A DNA stretch of 64,000 bases, from NCBI GenBank assembly GCA_964571855.1, contig CAZNDO010000009.1:95180-159179 (forward strand), in the 5' to 3' direction. Position numbers and translations under genes: made by a program. Below the pieces are notes generated by a model, which was not told the DNA's origin, searched no databases, and was given only the letters and a program-made list of their open reading frames with translations. Below, piece by piece: positions 18,052 to 26,377 of the stretch; the stretch's first letter is position 1; every line of letters begins with the position of its first letter. This DNA comes from CAYYFX01 sp964571855. GTDB taxonomy: Bacteria; ARS69.

Positions 18052-18519
18052 TCAGCCCTGCTTGTTCTTCGACTTCTGCTTCGCCTTCCCGGGATTCGCG
18101 GGCTTCCCGTGGGAAGCGGGATTGCCGCCCTTCGTGGCGCGGATGAGTTCGCCGCTGCCGAGGTCGTACCAGGTCACGGACGCCACGACCTTCGGGCGCT
18201 TGGCGTCGTAGGCCGTGACCTCGAGCACGTTCTCGTCGAGCGAGCGGTACAGCACCCACGCGCCGGCGGGCACGCCGCCCACGAGCGACGCGCACGAGCA
18301 CGGGTCCGGCTGGTGGCCGGGCGGACGCCCGGGAACCCAGACGCGGCAGGCGCCGGGCGGCGGGTAGTGGCCGGGCGGGATGCCGAGGCTGGCCACCGGT
18401 CCGTAGACGGGATGGGGTGGCGATTTCGGGGCCGGGTCCCCGGCGGTGGCGACCACGCGGCCGGAGGAACAGGCGCTCAGGCAGACGAGCGCGAGCGCGG
18501 CAACGATCGTGCGGTGCAT
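18052..18519 (-). CDS. Small lipoprotein of unknown function
   Basis: A 155-residue predicted lipoprotein with lipobox LSAC in the first 20 residues (ALALVCLSACSSG). The mature part begins with a Pro/His-rich stretch (SPPHPVYGPVASLGIPPGHYPPPGACRVWVPGR) with two further cysteines (DPCSCASL), then a compact beta segment (VLEVTAYDAKRPKVVASVTWYDLGSGELI) and a Lys/Gly/Asn-rich tail. Proteins with PPGHYPPPGxCRxW(x)PG motifs are common small periplasmic proteins in environmental bacteria; function is unknown. Confidence 0.75.
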   Translation of the reverse strand: MHRTIVAALALVCLSACSSGRVVATAGDPAPKSPPHPVYGPVASLGIPPGHYPPPGACRVWVPGRPPGHQPDPCSCASLVGGVPAGAWVLYRSLDENVLEVTAYDAKRPKVVASVTWYDLGSGELIRATKGGNPASHGKPANPGKAKQKSKNKQG

Positions 18520-18651
18520 GGCGAGGCCTCCAGGGGGCACCCCGGAGGAATCGGCGAAGTCGCCGGCACACGTGAGGGCGGCCACGCCTCCGGGTTGTCG
18601 GCCGGGCCGGGCGGCCCTACGCTGCCGCACGGTCCGGGCAGAGGAGGCGGA

Positions 18652-19461
18652 ATGGAAACCTGGCACGCACTCGTCCTCGGCATCGTGGAGGGGCTCACGG
18701 AGTACCTTCCGGTCAGCTCCACGGGGCATCTCCTCGTGACGCAGCGGCTCCTGGGCATCGCTCCCGGGGAGGCCGCGAACGCGTACGCCATCGTGATCCA
18801 GGCGGGCGCCATCGCGGCGGTCCTGGGGCTCTACCGGGAGCGCGTGGGGCAGGTGGTGCGCGGCCTCCTCGGACGCGAGCCGGCGGGTGCGCGGCTGGCG
18901 CTGGCGCTGGTCACGGCGTTCGTGCCGGCGGCCGTGATCGGCGTGCTCGCGGGGGACGCCATCGAGGCGCGGCTCTTCGGACCCTGGCCGATCGCCGCGG
19001 CGTGGGCGGCGGGCGGCGTGCTCCTGCTCGCGATCTCGTCGCGCATCGGCGGGAGCGGCGGCGCGGGGTTGGAGTCGTTGACCGTGCGCGCCGCGCTCCT
19101 CATCGGGTTGGCGCAGTGCGCGGCCCTGTGGCCCGGCGTGAGCCGCAGCCTGGCCACGATCCTCGGGGGCCTGGCGGCGGGGCTGTCGCTCGGCGCGGCG
19201 GTGGAGTTCTCGTTCCTGCTCGGGCTCATCACGCTGACCGCAGCCTCCGCCTACAAGCTGCTCGACAGCGGCGCCGCGATCACCGCGGCGTACGGCGTCC
19301 CGGAGATCGCCGCGGGCTTCGCGGCCTCCTGGCTGGCGGCGGTGCTGGCCGTGCGCTGGATGGTGTCGTGGATCTCGCGCCGCGGTCTCGGCGTGTTCGG
19401 CTGGTGGCGTCTGGTGGCCGCCGCGGCGGTGGCGGTGCTGGTGCTGACCGGGCGCATTTGA
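18652..19461 (+). CDS. uppP: Undecaprenyl-diphosphatase UppP/BacA
   Basis: A 269-residue inner-membrane phosphatase that recycles undecaprenyl pyrophosphate for peptidoglycan synthesis and can confer bacitracin tolerance. Both signature regions are present: EGLTEYLPVSSTGHLL near the N-terminus and PGVSRS around residue 160. About eight hydrophobic helices are visible and the length is normal. The ATG has GAGGAGG upstream. It stands alone between a lipoprotein gene and a toxin-antitoxin module. Confidence 0.95.
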   Translation: METWHALVLGIVEGLTEYLPVSSTGHLLVTQRLLGIAPGEAANAYAIVIQAGAIAAVLGLYRERVGQVVRGLLGREPAGARLALALVTAFVPAAVIGVLAGDAIEARLFGPWPIAAAWAAGGVLLLAISSRIGGSGGAGLESLTVRAALLIGLAQCAALWPGVSRSLATILGGLAAGLSLGAAVEFSFLLGLITLTAASAYKLLDSGAAITAAYGVPEIAAGFAASWLAAVLAVRWMVSWISRRGLGVFGWWRLVAAAAVAVLVLTGRI

Positions 19462-19551
19462 CGGTCGGGTGCCTCCGGCCGCTCCCCGCATCCACCAGTT
19501 GTCGAAGTAAGGCCTTCCTGCACCTTGCCCGCATGCGCTCCTCTGCGGATC

Positions 19552-19580
19552 TTGACATGTCGTATATACAGGCGTAAATT
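19552..19580 (+). promoter_or_regulatory. brnTA promoter with internal palindrome
   Basis: TTGACA at 19552-19557, a 17-base spacer and TAAATT at 19575-19580 form a sigma-70-like promoter. The spacer holds the palindrome GTATATAC (19562-19569), a likely operator for the BrnA-containing complex. The -10 ends only 4 bases before the brnT ATG, which has no Shine-Dalgarno, so the transcript may be leaderless. Confidence 0.5.
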
Positions 19581-19584
19581 CTCC

Positions 19585-20265
19585 ATGAAATTCGAATGGG
19601 ATCCGGCCAAGAGCGAACGGAACCGACACGAGCGCGGGTTCGACTTCGAGTTCGCCACCCTGGTCTTCGACGGTCCGATCCTGGTGTCGGAGGATCTACG
19701 CAGGGATTATGGCGAGCGGCGCTTCCGTGCGCTCGGCGTTGCCGACGGGGTACATCTCGTCGTGGTCTTCACCGACCGGATCGAGCGGGACGTGACCATC
19801 CGGCGGCTCATCTCCGTGCGGCTGGCGGCACAGCGGGAGCGAAGGCGATATGACGAAGCGATCGCGAGGGCGGGAAAGACCCAGCCGGGGACGGGCGGAC
19901 CTCCCGCGGCTGCGACGGATGACGGACGAGGAGATCACGCGCACGGCACCGGCGGACTTGCCGGTACTCCCGGACGAGGTGTGGGCGGGGGCGGAAGTGC
20001 AGTTCCCCGTACCGAAGAAGGCCATCTCGCTGCGGGTGGACGAGGATGTCCTTGCGTGGTTCAAAGCCGGGGGACCGAAGTACCAGTCCCGTATGAACGC
20101 AGTGTTGCGGAGCTACATGACGCACGAGCGTGGGCGAGGCGGCCGACCGCGGCGGTCCTCGCGCGCGTCGGGATAGTGCGCCGCCGGCTGCCCCTGGTCG
20201 CTCCGGATGCTACGCAGCGCGCCGCCCTGCGGCCGCGACGACCCGTCCCAACTCTCGTGGCGTGA
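19585..20265 (+). CDS. brnT: BrnT-family ribonuclease toxin with overlong C-terminus
   Basis: The first 90 or so residues are a BrnT toxin: MKFEWDPAKSERNRHERGFDFEFA, a central RYGE-like block (RRDYGERRFRALGVADGVHLVVVFTDR) and RRLISVRLAAQRERRRYDEAI. BrnT is a RelE-fold mRNA endonuclease neutralised by BrnA. Usual BrnT length is about 90-100 residues, with its stop near the brnA start. Here no stop occurs and the frame runs to 226 residues, overlapping all of brnA in another frame. The tail is low-complexity Gly/Arg/Ala and probably not native, so the toxin may be disturbed or the stop lost by a small indel. Confidence 0.75.
   Translation: MKFEWDPAKSERNRHERGFDFEFATLVFDGPILVSEDLRRDYGERRFRALGVADGVHLVVVFTDRIERDVTIRRLISVRLAAQRERRRYDEAIARAGKTQPGTGGPPAAATDDGRGDHAHGTGGLAGTPGRGVGGGGSAVPRTEEGHLAAGGRGCPCVVQSRGTEVPVPYERSVAELHDARAWARRPTAAVLARVGIVRRRLPLVAPDATQRAALRPRRPVPTLVA
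19850..20176 (+). CDS. brnA: BrnA-family antitoxin
   Basis: A 108-residue antitoxin and probable autoregulator. The core DEEI...ADLPVLPDEVWAGAEVQFPVPKKAISLRVDEDVLAWFKAGGPKYQSRMNAVLRSYM matches BrnA, in which the C-terminal ribbon-helix-helix binds the operator and the N-terminal part binds the toxin. The start codon overlaps the end of the conserved BrnT core, the usual arrangement in the brnTA operon. The N-terminal 23 residues are basic and typical of the family (TKRSRGRERPSR). It converges with higA. Confidence 0.85.
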   Translation: MTKRSRGRERPSRGRADLPRLRRMTDEEITRTAPADLPVLPDEVWAGAEVQFPVPKKAISLRVDEDVLAWFKAGGPKYQSRMNAVLRSYMTHERGRGGRPRRSSRASG

Positions 20266-20539
20266 TCCCCAGCCGGAGAAGCCCTCGCACCAGCAGATCG
20301 AGCGAGACGGTACCGTCCGCGGACTCCATCTTCGCGATACGGGACTGGCTGGACTCCAGCATCGCTGCGGCTTGCACCTGGGTGAGCGCCGCCGACTCGC
20401 GGCGGCGGCGGAACTCCCCGGCCAGGGAGAGCTTCAGGGCCACGAGCGCCGTCTCGTCGGCGGTGAGGCCGAGGAACTCGGAGGAGTCTCCCACGCGCCA
20501 TCCGGCGGCCTCCACCTTCCTTCGGACGGACCGCTTCAT
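20210..20539 (-). CDS. higA: HigA-type XRE-family antitoxin
   Basis: A 109-residue helix-turn-helix antitoxin. The HTH is LTQVQAAAMLESSQSRIAKMESADGTVSLDLLVRGLLRLG, typical of XRE regulators paired with HigB/Gp49-like toxins. The ATG overlaps the toxin stop as ATGA, and GGGGAGG lies a few bases upstream. The toxin-first order is the hallmark of higBA operons. An upstream in-frame start (about 16 residues longer) lies inside the toxin gene and is less likely. Confidence 0.88.
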   Translation of the reverse strand: MKRSVRRKVEAAGWRVGDSSEFLGLTADETALVALKLSLAGEFRRRRESAALTQVQAAAMLESSQSRIAKMESADGTVSLDLLVRGLLRLGITPRELGRVVAAAGRRAA

Positions 20540-20883
20540 GCCGTTCCTCCCCTTGCGCGAACGTATCGACGGAGCCGGTCCCGGCACGAGCGGACGACGG
20601 TCAGCGGGGTCGTCCGGCTGCCTTTGCGGACGACGTCGAGGATCACGACCGCGTCCTCATCGATCCGAGCCATGATCCTCCATGAGACGTGTTCGTCCTG
20701 GACGCGGAGCTCGTAGCACCGTGGACCGATCACCGGCATCGGCCGGCAGTGGGGCATCCCCGGCGTCTCCCCGTCCTGCACCCGGCGCAGGAGAGCCCCC
20801 GCCTCGATCCGGGCCGCGACGGAGAACGGCGGAGTGCGTACCTCTCCTGCGAGCCACACCAACGGCCTTGATCGAGCACGCAA
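20536..20883 (-). CDS. higB: HigB/Gp49-like RelE-fold toxin
   Basis: A toxin of up to 115 residues related to phage Gp49/HigB ribonucleases. Pattern: RPLVWLAGEV, EAGALLRRVQDGE, CRPMPVIGPRCYELRVQDEHVSWRIMARIDEDAVVILDVVRKGSRTTP, where homologues usually read 'AFQKKT'. The listed start is TTG at 20883, which fits the usual N-terminus just before RPLVWL. However, a -10 box abuts it, so TTG at 20862 or GTG at 20859, behind an AAGG, could be used instead. The toxin is followed by higA with an ATGA overlap. Confidence 0.82.
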   Translation of the reverse strand: MRARSRPLVWLAGEVRTPPFSVAARIEAGALLRRVQDGETPGMPHCRPMPVIGPRCYELRVQDEHVSWRIMARIDEDAVVILDVVRKGSRTTPLTVVRSCRDRLRRYVRARGGTA

Positions 20884-20911
20884 GATATATCCAATCTGAC
20901 ATAAGTGTCAA
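20884..20911 (-). promoter_or_regulatory. higBA promoter
   Basis: On the minus strand TTGACA (20906-20911), a 16-base spacer and TATATC (20884-20889) form a near-consensus sigma-70 promoter directly before the toxin start. A TATA-rich core near the start codon is shared with the brnTA promoter. Confidence 0.6.
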
Positions 20912-20973
20912 GGGGGGGACGTCCGCCTTGACGGTATTGGCGGGCGTATCCCCGACCAGGGCCCCGCAAGAGA

Positions 20974-21005
20974 ACGGGCCGGGAGTCTCGCGACCCCCGG
21001 CCCGT
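20974..21005 (-). terminator. Hairpin terminator after the DUF6600-like gene
   Basis: A perfect 10-base-pair stem (20974-20983 with 20996-21005) and a 12-base loop, just downstream of the minus-strand gene ending at 21030. The minus-strand sequence after it is TTCTCTT, a weak U-tract. Confidence 0.55.
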
Positions 21006-21029
21006 CGGCCACCCGTCCTCCCGTCCTCC

Positions 21030-22337
21030 CTACCGGCCGGACTTCTTCCCGCCGCGCTCCTGCGGCTGCTCCGGGCGGGACTTGGACTTGCCCTCGGACT
21101 TCGGCTGCGGCTTGTCCGCCGGCTTGTCCGCGGCCTTGGCCTTCGACCGCTCCGGTGCGCGGCTCTCCGCCTTCTCCACCTTCTGCTCCCGCGCCGGCGG
21201 ATCACTGCGGCGCTTCCCTTCCTCCACGCGGGACGGTGCGCGGTCCGGCTCCTCGCGCTTCGGCTTCGCGCTCTCCGTGCGCTCCACGCGCTTCGTCGGC
21301 TGCGGCCGATCCGCGCGCACCTCGCGCGACTTCGCCGGGCCCGGGCTCTCCACGCGGTCCACGCGCACGTGGCTGCCCTTGCGGTCCGAACCCGCGGGCT
21401 TCACGTAGCTGCGCTTCGCCGCGTCCTCGCCGGAGCGGATGAACTCCTTCTGGCCGCGCGGCTGGTAGACCTCGAGCTTCCGGCCGCCCACCTCGCGCTT
21501 CACCTTGTCGAGGGACACGGTGCGGATCTTCTCGCGCGTCACCTTCTGCACGGCGTTCACGTCCAGGCGCGGGCCCACCGGCTGCACGCGCTTGGTCTTC
21601 CACAGGCTCAGGCTCGCCGGGCGCGCCAGCGCGTGGCGGTAGACCGGCTGGTGGTAGAAGTCGCGGCTGCCCACGAAGATCCAGAACGAGAAGTCCAGGC
21701 CGGAGTCGTGGTAGCCGTACGCGCCGCGGTACCCGTACCAGGACACGCGCACGCCGGAGTGGTAGTGCCGGAAGTGCGGGTAGCGGTAGCCGCGCGGCGG
21801 GCAGGCGGCCCAGCCCACGTAGCCGTCCGACACGCTCCACGTGACCCACGCCGGCGAGTACTCCCACCCCGGCACCCAGCCCCAGCCGAACGGCGCCACG
21901 TACACCCAGTTGCCGTAGTGGTGCGGGATGTCGCCCCAGGGCTCGTGCGAGACCCAGGTCATCCCGAAGGTCGTGCGGACCCAGTGGCCGTAGTAGTACG
22001 GCCGCCAGGAGCGGTCCACGTACGGGAAGTACAGGTGCGTGCCGAACGCGGGCACGTACCGCCACGCGCCGTAGGGCGCGAGCGAGTCGTAGTACGGGAT
22101 CGACACGTGGTGCGAGCAGTGGTCGTACGTGCACCAGTCGCCGTGCGACCAGCGGTCGTCGTCGTAGTACGAGTCGTCGTCGTAGCCGTAGGAGTCGTCG
22201 TCCTCGTAATAGCCGTCGTCATCGTCCCAGTCGTCGTGATCGTCGTGGGCCCGCGCCGCGGGAGCGGCCGCCAGGGCCAGGGCGAGGACGGACGCCAGAG
22301 CGGTGAGGCTGAGGATGCGGCGTCGCTTGGCTCTCAT
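21030..22337 (-). CDS. DUF6600-like secreted protein with acidic head and charged tail
   Basis: A 435-residue exported protein. After a signal peptide (LTALASVLALALAAAPAARA) comes an extreme Asp/Tyr segment (HDDHDDWDDDDGYYEDDD...). The central aromatic domain, about residues 70-210, reads SLAPYGAWRYVPAFGTHLYFPY..., WRPYYYGHWVRTTFGMTWVSHEPWG, HHYGNWVY, FGWGWVPGWEYSPAWVTW, GYVGWAACPP. This Tyr/Trp/Gly repeat is the DUF6600 pattern of proteins often found with FecR-like envelope genes. The last 150 residues are Lys/Arg/Glu/Pro-rich and probably disordered. Function is unknown; an envelope or extracellular structural role is inference. Confidence 0.8.
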   Translation of the reverse strand: MRAKRRRILSLTALASVLALALAAAPAARAHDDHDDWDDDDGYYEDDDSYGYDDDSYYDDDRWSHGDWCTYDHCSHHVSIPYYDSLAPYGAWRYVPAFGTHLYFPYVDRSWRPYYYGHWVRTTFGMTWVSHEPWGDIPHHYGNWVYVAPFGWGWVPGWEYSPAWVTWSVSDGYVGWAACPPRGYRYPHFRHYHSGVRVSWYGYRGAYGYHDSGLDFSFWIFVGSRDFYHQPVYRHALARPASLSLWKTKRVQPVGPRLDVNAVQKVTREKIRTVSLDKVKREVGGRKLEVYQPRGQKEFIRSGEDAAKRSYVKPAGSDRKGSHVRVDRVESPGPAKSREVRADRPQPTKRVERTESAKPKREEPDRAPSRVEEGKRRSDPPAREQKVEKAESRAPERSKAKAADKPADKPQPKSEGKSKSRPEQPQERGGKKSGR

Positions 22338-22595
22338 GGTCCACCTCCGCGGGTTGAGGGCCTGCGAAGGGGGGTAGAGCATCGGGCGTGCCAGGCGGTC
22401 GGAATGTCCCGTAAGACATGGTGGAACAACATGTTGTGGATCCCGCCGCCGGTCCCCGGATGCCCGAATATGTGTCGACGGGACACGGTCATCCGACTCG
22501 AACGGTGACCGCCCGAACGGTCCGGAAGCCGGCGGATCCGAGGCGTATGATGGGCCGCGTCGGCGGGAGGCCCCCTCGCTGAGGAGGAGCCGGCC

Positions 22596-23741
22596 ATGAA
22601 CCTGTCCCGCTTGTGCCCGATCGCATGGGCCGTCGCACTGACCTGCCCGGCGTCGGGCGTGAACGCAGCCATCTGGATCGTCGACGCCTCCGGTGGCGGG
22701 GATGCGGTCACCATCCAGGGCGGGATGGCCCTCGCCTCCGCCGGGGACAGTGTGCTCGTGCAACCGGGAACCTACCCGGGCGGCATCCTGGCGAAGAGCG
22801 GGGTCGCGCTGATCGGCGTGCAGGGTGCGGAGCACACCATCGTCGACGCCGACGGCCCGGTGGAGTGCCTCTCCAGCGCTTCGGGATCCGTCGACGTCCT
22901 GATCCGGGGCCTCACGTTCACCGGCTCGGACTGTGACGGCGGCCTCGGTTCCGCCCTCGTCCTCTACGGGCAGGTCGCTCTGCGGGAGTGCGCGGTGGAG
23001 GGCAACATGTCGCGGAGCAGCACGATCGAGGGCTTCGGAAGCCTGGAGATCGTGGAGACGCGGTTCGCGCGGAACAGCCAGAGCTGCCTCGACGTTCCCG
23101 TGCTGCTCGTGTCGCACGACGGAGACGTGTCGATCGAGTCCTGCGTGTTCGACGACGAGGCGGACTACATGTTCGCGATCCTCTCGCACCAGCGGGGATC
23201 CGCATCCATTACCGGCTGCATCTTCCGTGACATCTCCTACGCCGTGGCATTCCTGGCCGGCCGGTTGACCGTTTCCGGCAACCTGTTCGAGCGCGCGGAC
23301 GGCTGGTTGGCCGGCAGCACCCATGAGGATGTCGTGATTCGCGGGAACACCTTCGTGCGGAGCGGGCCGACGATGGATCCGAGGCCGGGGTGGGTGATCG
23401 AGGGCAATCTCTCCACGGGTGGGGATGACGGGTTCAGTATGTACCGCGGGCTCGATGGCGGCGTCGTTTTCCGCTGCAACAACTCGTGGGGGCACGCCCG
23501 GAACTGGGTGGGGTTCGACGATCCCGCTGGCGTCGACGGGAACTTCTCGGCCCCGCCGCTCTACTGCGACCCCGCGGCCGGCGACTACCACCTCGCGCAG
23601 GGCTCCCGGTGTCTCCCGCCGAACAACGCATGCGGCATCCTGGTCGGGGCGTTCAGACAAGGCTGCGGCACGGTGGGCATCGAGCCGCAGACTTGGGGAC
23701 GGATCAAGAGCGCCTGGCGCAGCGTTCCCGCCGCCCGCTGA
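22596..23741 (+). CDS. Secreted right-handed beta-helix protein
   Basis: A 381-residue exported protein with a signal peptide (LCPIAWAVALTCPASGVNA). It opens with IWIVDASGGGDAVTIQGGMALASAGDSVLVQPGTYPGGILAKSGVALIG, the classic start of pectin-lyase-fold proteins. The following rungs (VDVLIRGLTFTGSDCDGGLGSALVL, VALRECAVEGN, GSLEIVETRFARN, GSASITGCIFRD, GRLTVSGNLFE, EDVVIRGNTFVR) support a parallel beta-helix. The usual C-terminal FlgD-like sorting unit of related proteins is absent. The substrate is unknown, possibly surface polysaccharide. Confidence 0.82.
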   Translation: MNLSRLCPIAWAVALTCPASGVNAAIWIVDASGGGDAVTIQGGMALASAGDSVLVQPGTYPGGILAKSGVALIGVQGAEHTIVDADGPVECLSSASGSVDVLIRGLTFTGSDCDGGLGSALVLYGQVALRECAVEGNMSRSSTIEGFGSLEIVETRFARNSQSCLDVPVLLVSHDGDVSIESCVFDDEADYMFAILSHQRGSASITGCIFRDISYAVAFLAGRLTVSGNLFERADGWLAGSTHEDVVIRGNTFVRSGPTMDPRPGWVIEGNLSTGGDDGFSMYRGLDGGVVFRCNNSWGHARNWVGFDDPAGVDGNFSAPPLYCDPAAGDYHLAQGSRCLPPNNACGILVGAFRQGCGTVGIEPQTWGRIKSAWRSVPAAR

Positions 23742-23797
23742 CGGAGGCGTGGGGGCCGGCAACCCTCTGACCTGCGGGAGCCGGCCCCTCCGCGACC

Positions 23798-26218
23798 TCA
23801 ACGCATCACGGCCAGTCGCCGGACGAGCGTCCGGCCGTCGGCCTCCAGGCGCATGAAGTAGACACCCGCGGACGCGGCGCGCCCGCGGTTGTCGCGCAAA
23901 TCCCACGGCAGCGCGTGCGGCCCCTCCGCGAGCGGCCGGTCCGCGAGCACGCGCACCTCGCGGCCCGCCACATCCACGACCGAGAGCCGCACGTGCGCGG
24001 CGCGCGGCAGAACGAAGCTCAGCGTGGCCGAGCGCGCGGCGGGATTCGGCGCGGGCGGCGCGAAGGCGATGCCGGCGCCAAGGCCGCCGGGTACGCCCAC
24101 GATCGCGAGCGGCGCCCACGCGGCGTGATCCGACACGTTCCCGTGCACGTCCACCGCGGCGAGCTTGTAGTAGTAGGCCGATCCGGCGGCGTCCACGTAG
24201 CCGGTGTCCGGCTGCGCGGAGATCAGGTTCGTTCCGTCCGGCACGAACGCGGCCGTCGTGCCGCGGTGCAGGTGGTACGTCGCGAAGTCCGACTCGGGAC
24301 TGGGCTGCCACGAGAGGTGCGACGTTCCCGCGGCGTACGACCCCGCGAACTGCACCGGCGGCGCGGGCGCGAGGTTGTCCACGGAGTAGCCGGAGTCCGG
24401 CGCCGAGTACCAGTGCGGGCTGGACGAGGACGACCCGCCGCGCGCATCCACCATGAACAACGTCCGCGGGTTCGAGCCCGCCACCGAGTCCGCCGGCGTG
24501 GCGGCCACGACGCTGTAGCCCGCGAACGCCTGCGCCTCCTGCGAGGTGACGAACTCCCAGTACGTGCCGCCACCGCCGGACGCGAGGAGGAGGATCGCGC
24601 TGCCGGTCGCGGCCACGTCGCTGTCGGTGGTGACGGGTCGCCGCGCCGCCGGGCCGGGCACGGGGACGCTGCGGTACAGGCGGTACTCGGCGATGCCGTA
24701 GTCCGGCTCCACGTCGAGGTCGCTCGCGTCCCACGCCACGCGGACGAAGCCGCCCTGGTCGTTCGGCACGTCGGTGACGCCGGCAATCGCCGGTGCTGGC
24801 TGGCCGAGCTGGCCGTGACGCTCCACGCGCTGCGCGTAGAGGTCGTAGTGGACCGGGCTGTTGCGGGTGTCCTGCCACGCGAGGATGGCGCCGCCCGAGT
24901 CGTCGGCGACCATGGCGGGGCTGGACCGGTCGCCGGGGGCCGCGCACACGAGGACTCCCTCCGCGGTCCACAACGGCGCGCCGGACCCGCTCACGCGCTG
25001 GGCGAAGATCGAGTGGTACTGCGACGCGCGCCAGTCCAGCCAGGCGACGATGGCGCCGCCCGTACCGTCGCTTGCCAGTCTCGGCGCGGCGACGCTCCCG
25101 CCGGGCTGGTTCGTCAGGGCCACGCCGTCCAGGCCCCACAGCTCCCCGCCGCCCGCGCTCACGCGCTGCACGCCGATCTGCCAGACGCCCGTCCGGGCAT
25201 CCTCGAACGCCACGATCGCTCCCCCGGAGCCGTCCGGCACGATCCGCGGAGCATGCTGGTCCCCGGTCCCGCCGGAGACGAGCGCACCGCCGAAGCCCCA
25301 CTGCATGACGCCGGAAGGGCTGACGCGCTGCGCGAAGACGTTCCAGTCGGCGGAGAGCGACGTCCAAGCGAGGAGCATGCCGCCCGCGCCGTCGGAGGTC
25401 GCCACGTGACCGGAGGCGTAGTCCACCGCGTTGACGCTCGTGCCGTTCGCTCCCCACTGCGGGACGCCGGTGCTGTTCACGCGCTGGGCGTAGAGCTGGC
25501 CGGTGCCGCTGCGGTAGTCCGTCCACACGGTCATCGCGCCGCCCGCGCCGTCCGGCACGATCTTCGGCGAGTCCGCGTCGTTCGCCGCGGCGCGGAGCTG
25601 CACGCCGTTGACCGTCCAGCGCGGCGCGCCGAGGGCGTTGAGGCGCTGGATGAAGATGTCGGTCGTCGCGCCGTTGCGCGCGTCCGTCCAGACGACGATG
25701 GCGCCCCCCGTGGCGTCGGACGCGAGCTCCACTCCGGCCTGCCAGGAGGTCGCGCTGCAGGCCACCACCCCGTTCGCCGTCCACTGCGGGACGCCCGAGG
25801 CATTCAGTCGCTGCACGTAGATGTCCGCGTCGTCCCCGGGTGCGTTGCGCCCGTCCTGCCAGGCGATGACGGCGCCGCCGGATCCGTCGGGCGCGATCCG
25901 CGGCTCCGACTGCTCTCCCGTGGCCGTGCACACGGGGACGCCGTCCGTGGTCCACAGGGTCTCGCCGGTGGCGCTGATGCGCTGGGCGTAAACGTCCGCG
26001 CCGTCGTTGCGCCCGTCCCGCCACACCACGATGGCCCCGCCGGCGCCGTCGCTTGCGGCGTCGGGGTACACCTGATGGCCGGCGGCGAGGGCGAGCGGGG
26101 TCGCATCGTAGGGGCTGCCGGGCCAGGCACCGGTGGCGGCGCGCGGGACGGCGAGGGAGAGGGTGAGCGCGCAGAAGGCGGCGGCGAGGCCCGGGACGGG
26201 GACGGGGCGCAGGTGCAT
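23798..26218 (-). CDS. Secreted repeat protein (eight GGAIVVW.D.RN units) with sorting tail
   Basis: An 806-residue exported protein. After the signal peptide come eight repeats of about 50-60 residues, each with the pattern GG(A)I(V)(V/A)W.D.R(N)....D.YAQR...G...W...GV..C.A. They are probably blades of a beta-propeller. A fibronectin-like region follows (VRVAWDASDLDVEPDYGIAEYRLYR and SHLSWQPSPESDFATYHLHRG). The C-terminal FlgD-like sorting unit (APPAPNPAARSATLSFVLPRAAHVRLSVVDVAGREVRVL, GVYFMRLE) is the same type as in the subtilisin-like protease. Likely exported to the surface; ligand unknown. Confidence 0.85.
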   Translation of the reverse strand: MHLRPVPVPGLAAAFCALTLSLAVPRAATGAWPGSPYDATPLALAAGHQVYPDAASDGAGGAIVVWRDGRNDGADVYAQRISATGETLWTTDGVPVCTATGEQSEPRIAPDGSGGAVIAWQDGRNAPGDDADIYVQRLNASGVPQWTANGVVACSATSWQAGVELASDATGGAIVVWTDARNGATTDIFIQRLNALGAPRWTVNGVQLRAAANDADSPKIVPDGAGGAMTVWTDYRSGTGQLYAQRVNSTGVPQWGANGTSVNAVDYASGHVATSDGAGGMLLAWTSLSADWNVFAQRVSPSGVMQWGFGGALVSGGTGDQHAPRIVPDGSGGAIVAFEDARTGVWQIGVQRVSAGGGELWGLDGVALTNQPGGSVAAPRLASDGTGGAIVAWLDWRASQYHSIFAQRVSGSGAPLWTAEGVLVCAAPGDRSSPAMVADDSGGAILAWQDTRNSPVHYDLYAQRVERHGQLGQPAPAIAGVTDVPNDQGGFVRVAWDASDLDVEPDYGIAEYRLYRSVPVPGPAARRPVTTDSDVAATGSAILLLASGGGGTYWEFVTSQEAQAFAGYSVVAATPADSVAGSNPRTLFMVDARGGSSSSSPHWYSAPDSGYSVDNLAPAPPVQFAGSYAAGTSHLSWQPSPESDFATYHLHRGTTAAFVPDGTNLISAQPDTGYVDAAGSAYYYKLAAVDVHGNVSDHAAWAPLAIVGVPGGLGAGIAFAPPAPNPAARSATLSFVLPRAAHVRLSVVDVAGREVRVLADRPLAEGPHALPWDLRDNRGRAASAGVYFMRLEADGRTLVRRLAVMR

Positions 26219-26377
26219 GAGCGGGGTCTCCGGAGGAGCGCCGGGGGCGGTCCGGCGCGGGGTTCGGGAAGCGAACGGGCGGCCCCCGGAAGGGAACCGT
26301 CTCCTTCGGAAACGATGTCCGCGGGGGAAACCCGACAGGGGTGAGGCCCGCGGCGGGGGAGATCCGACACACGCGCG

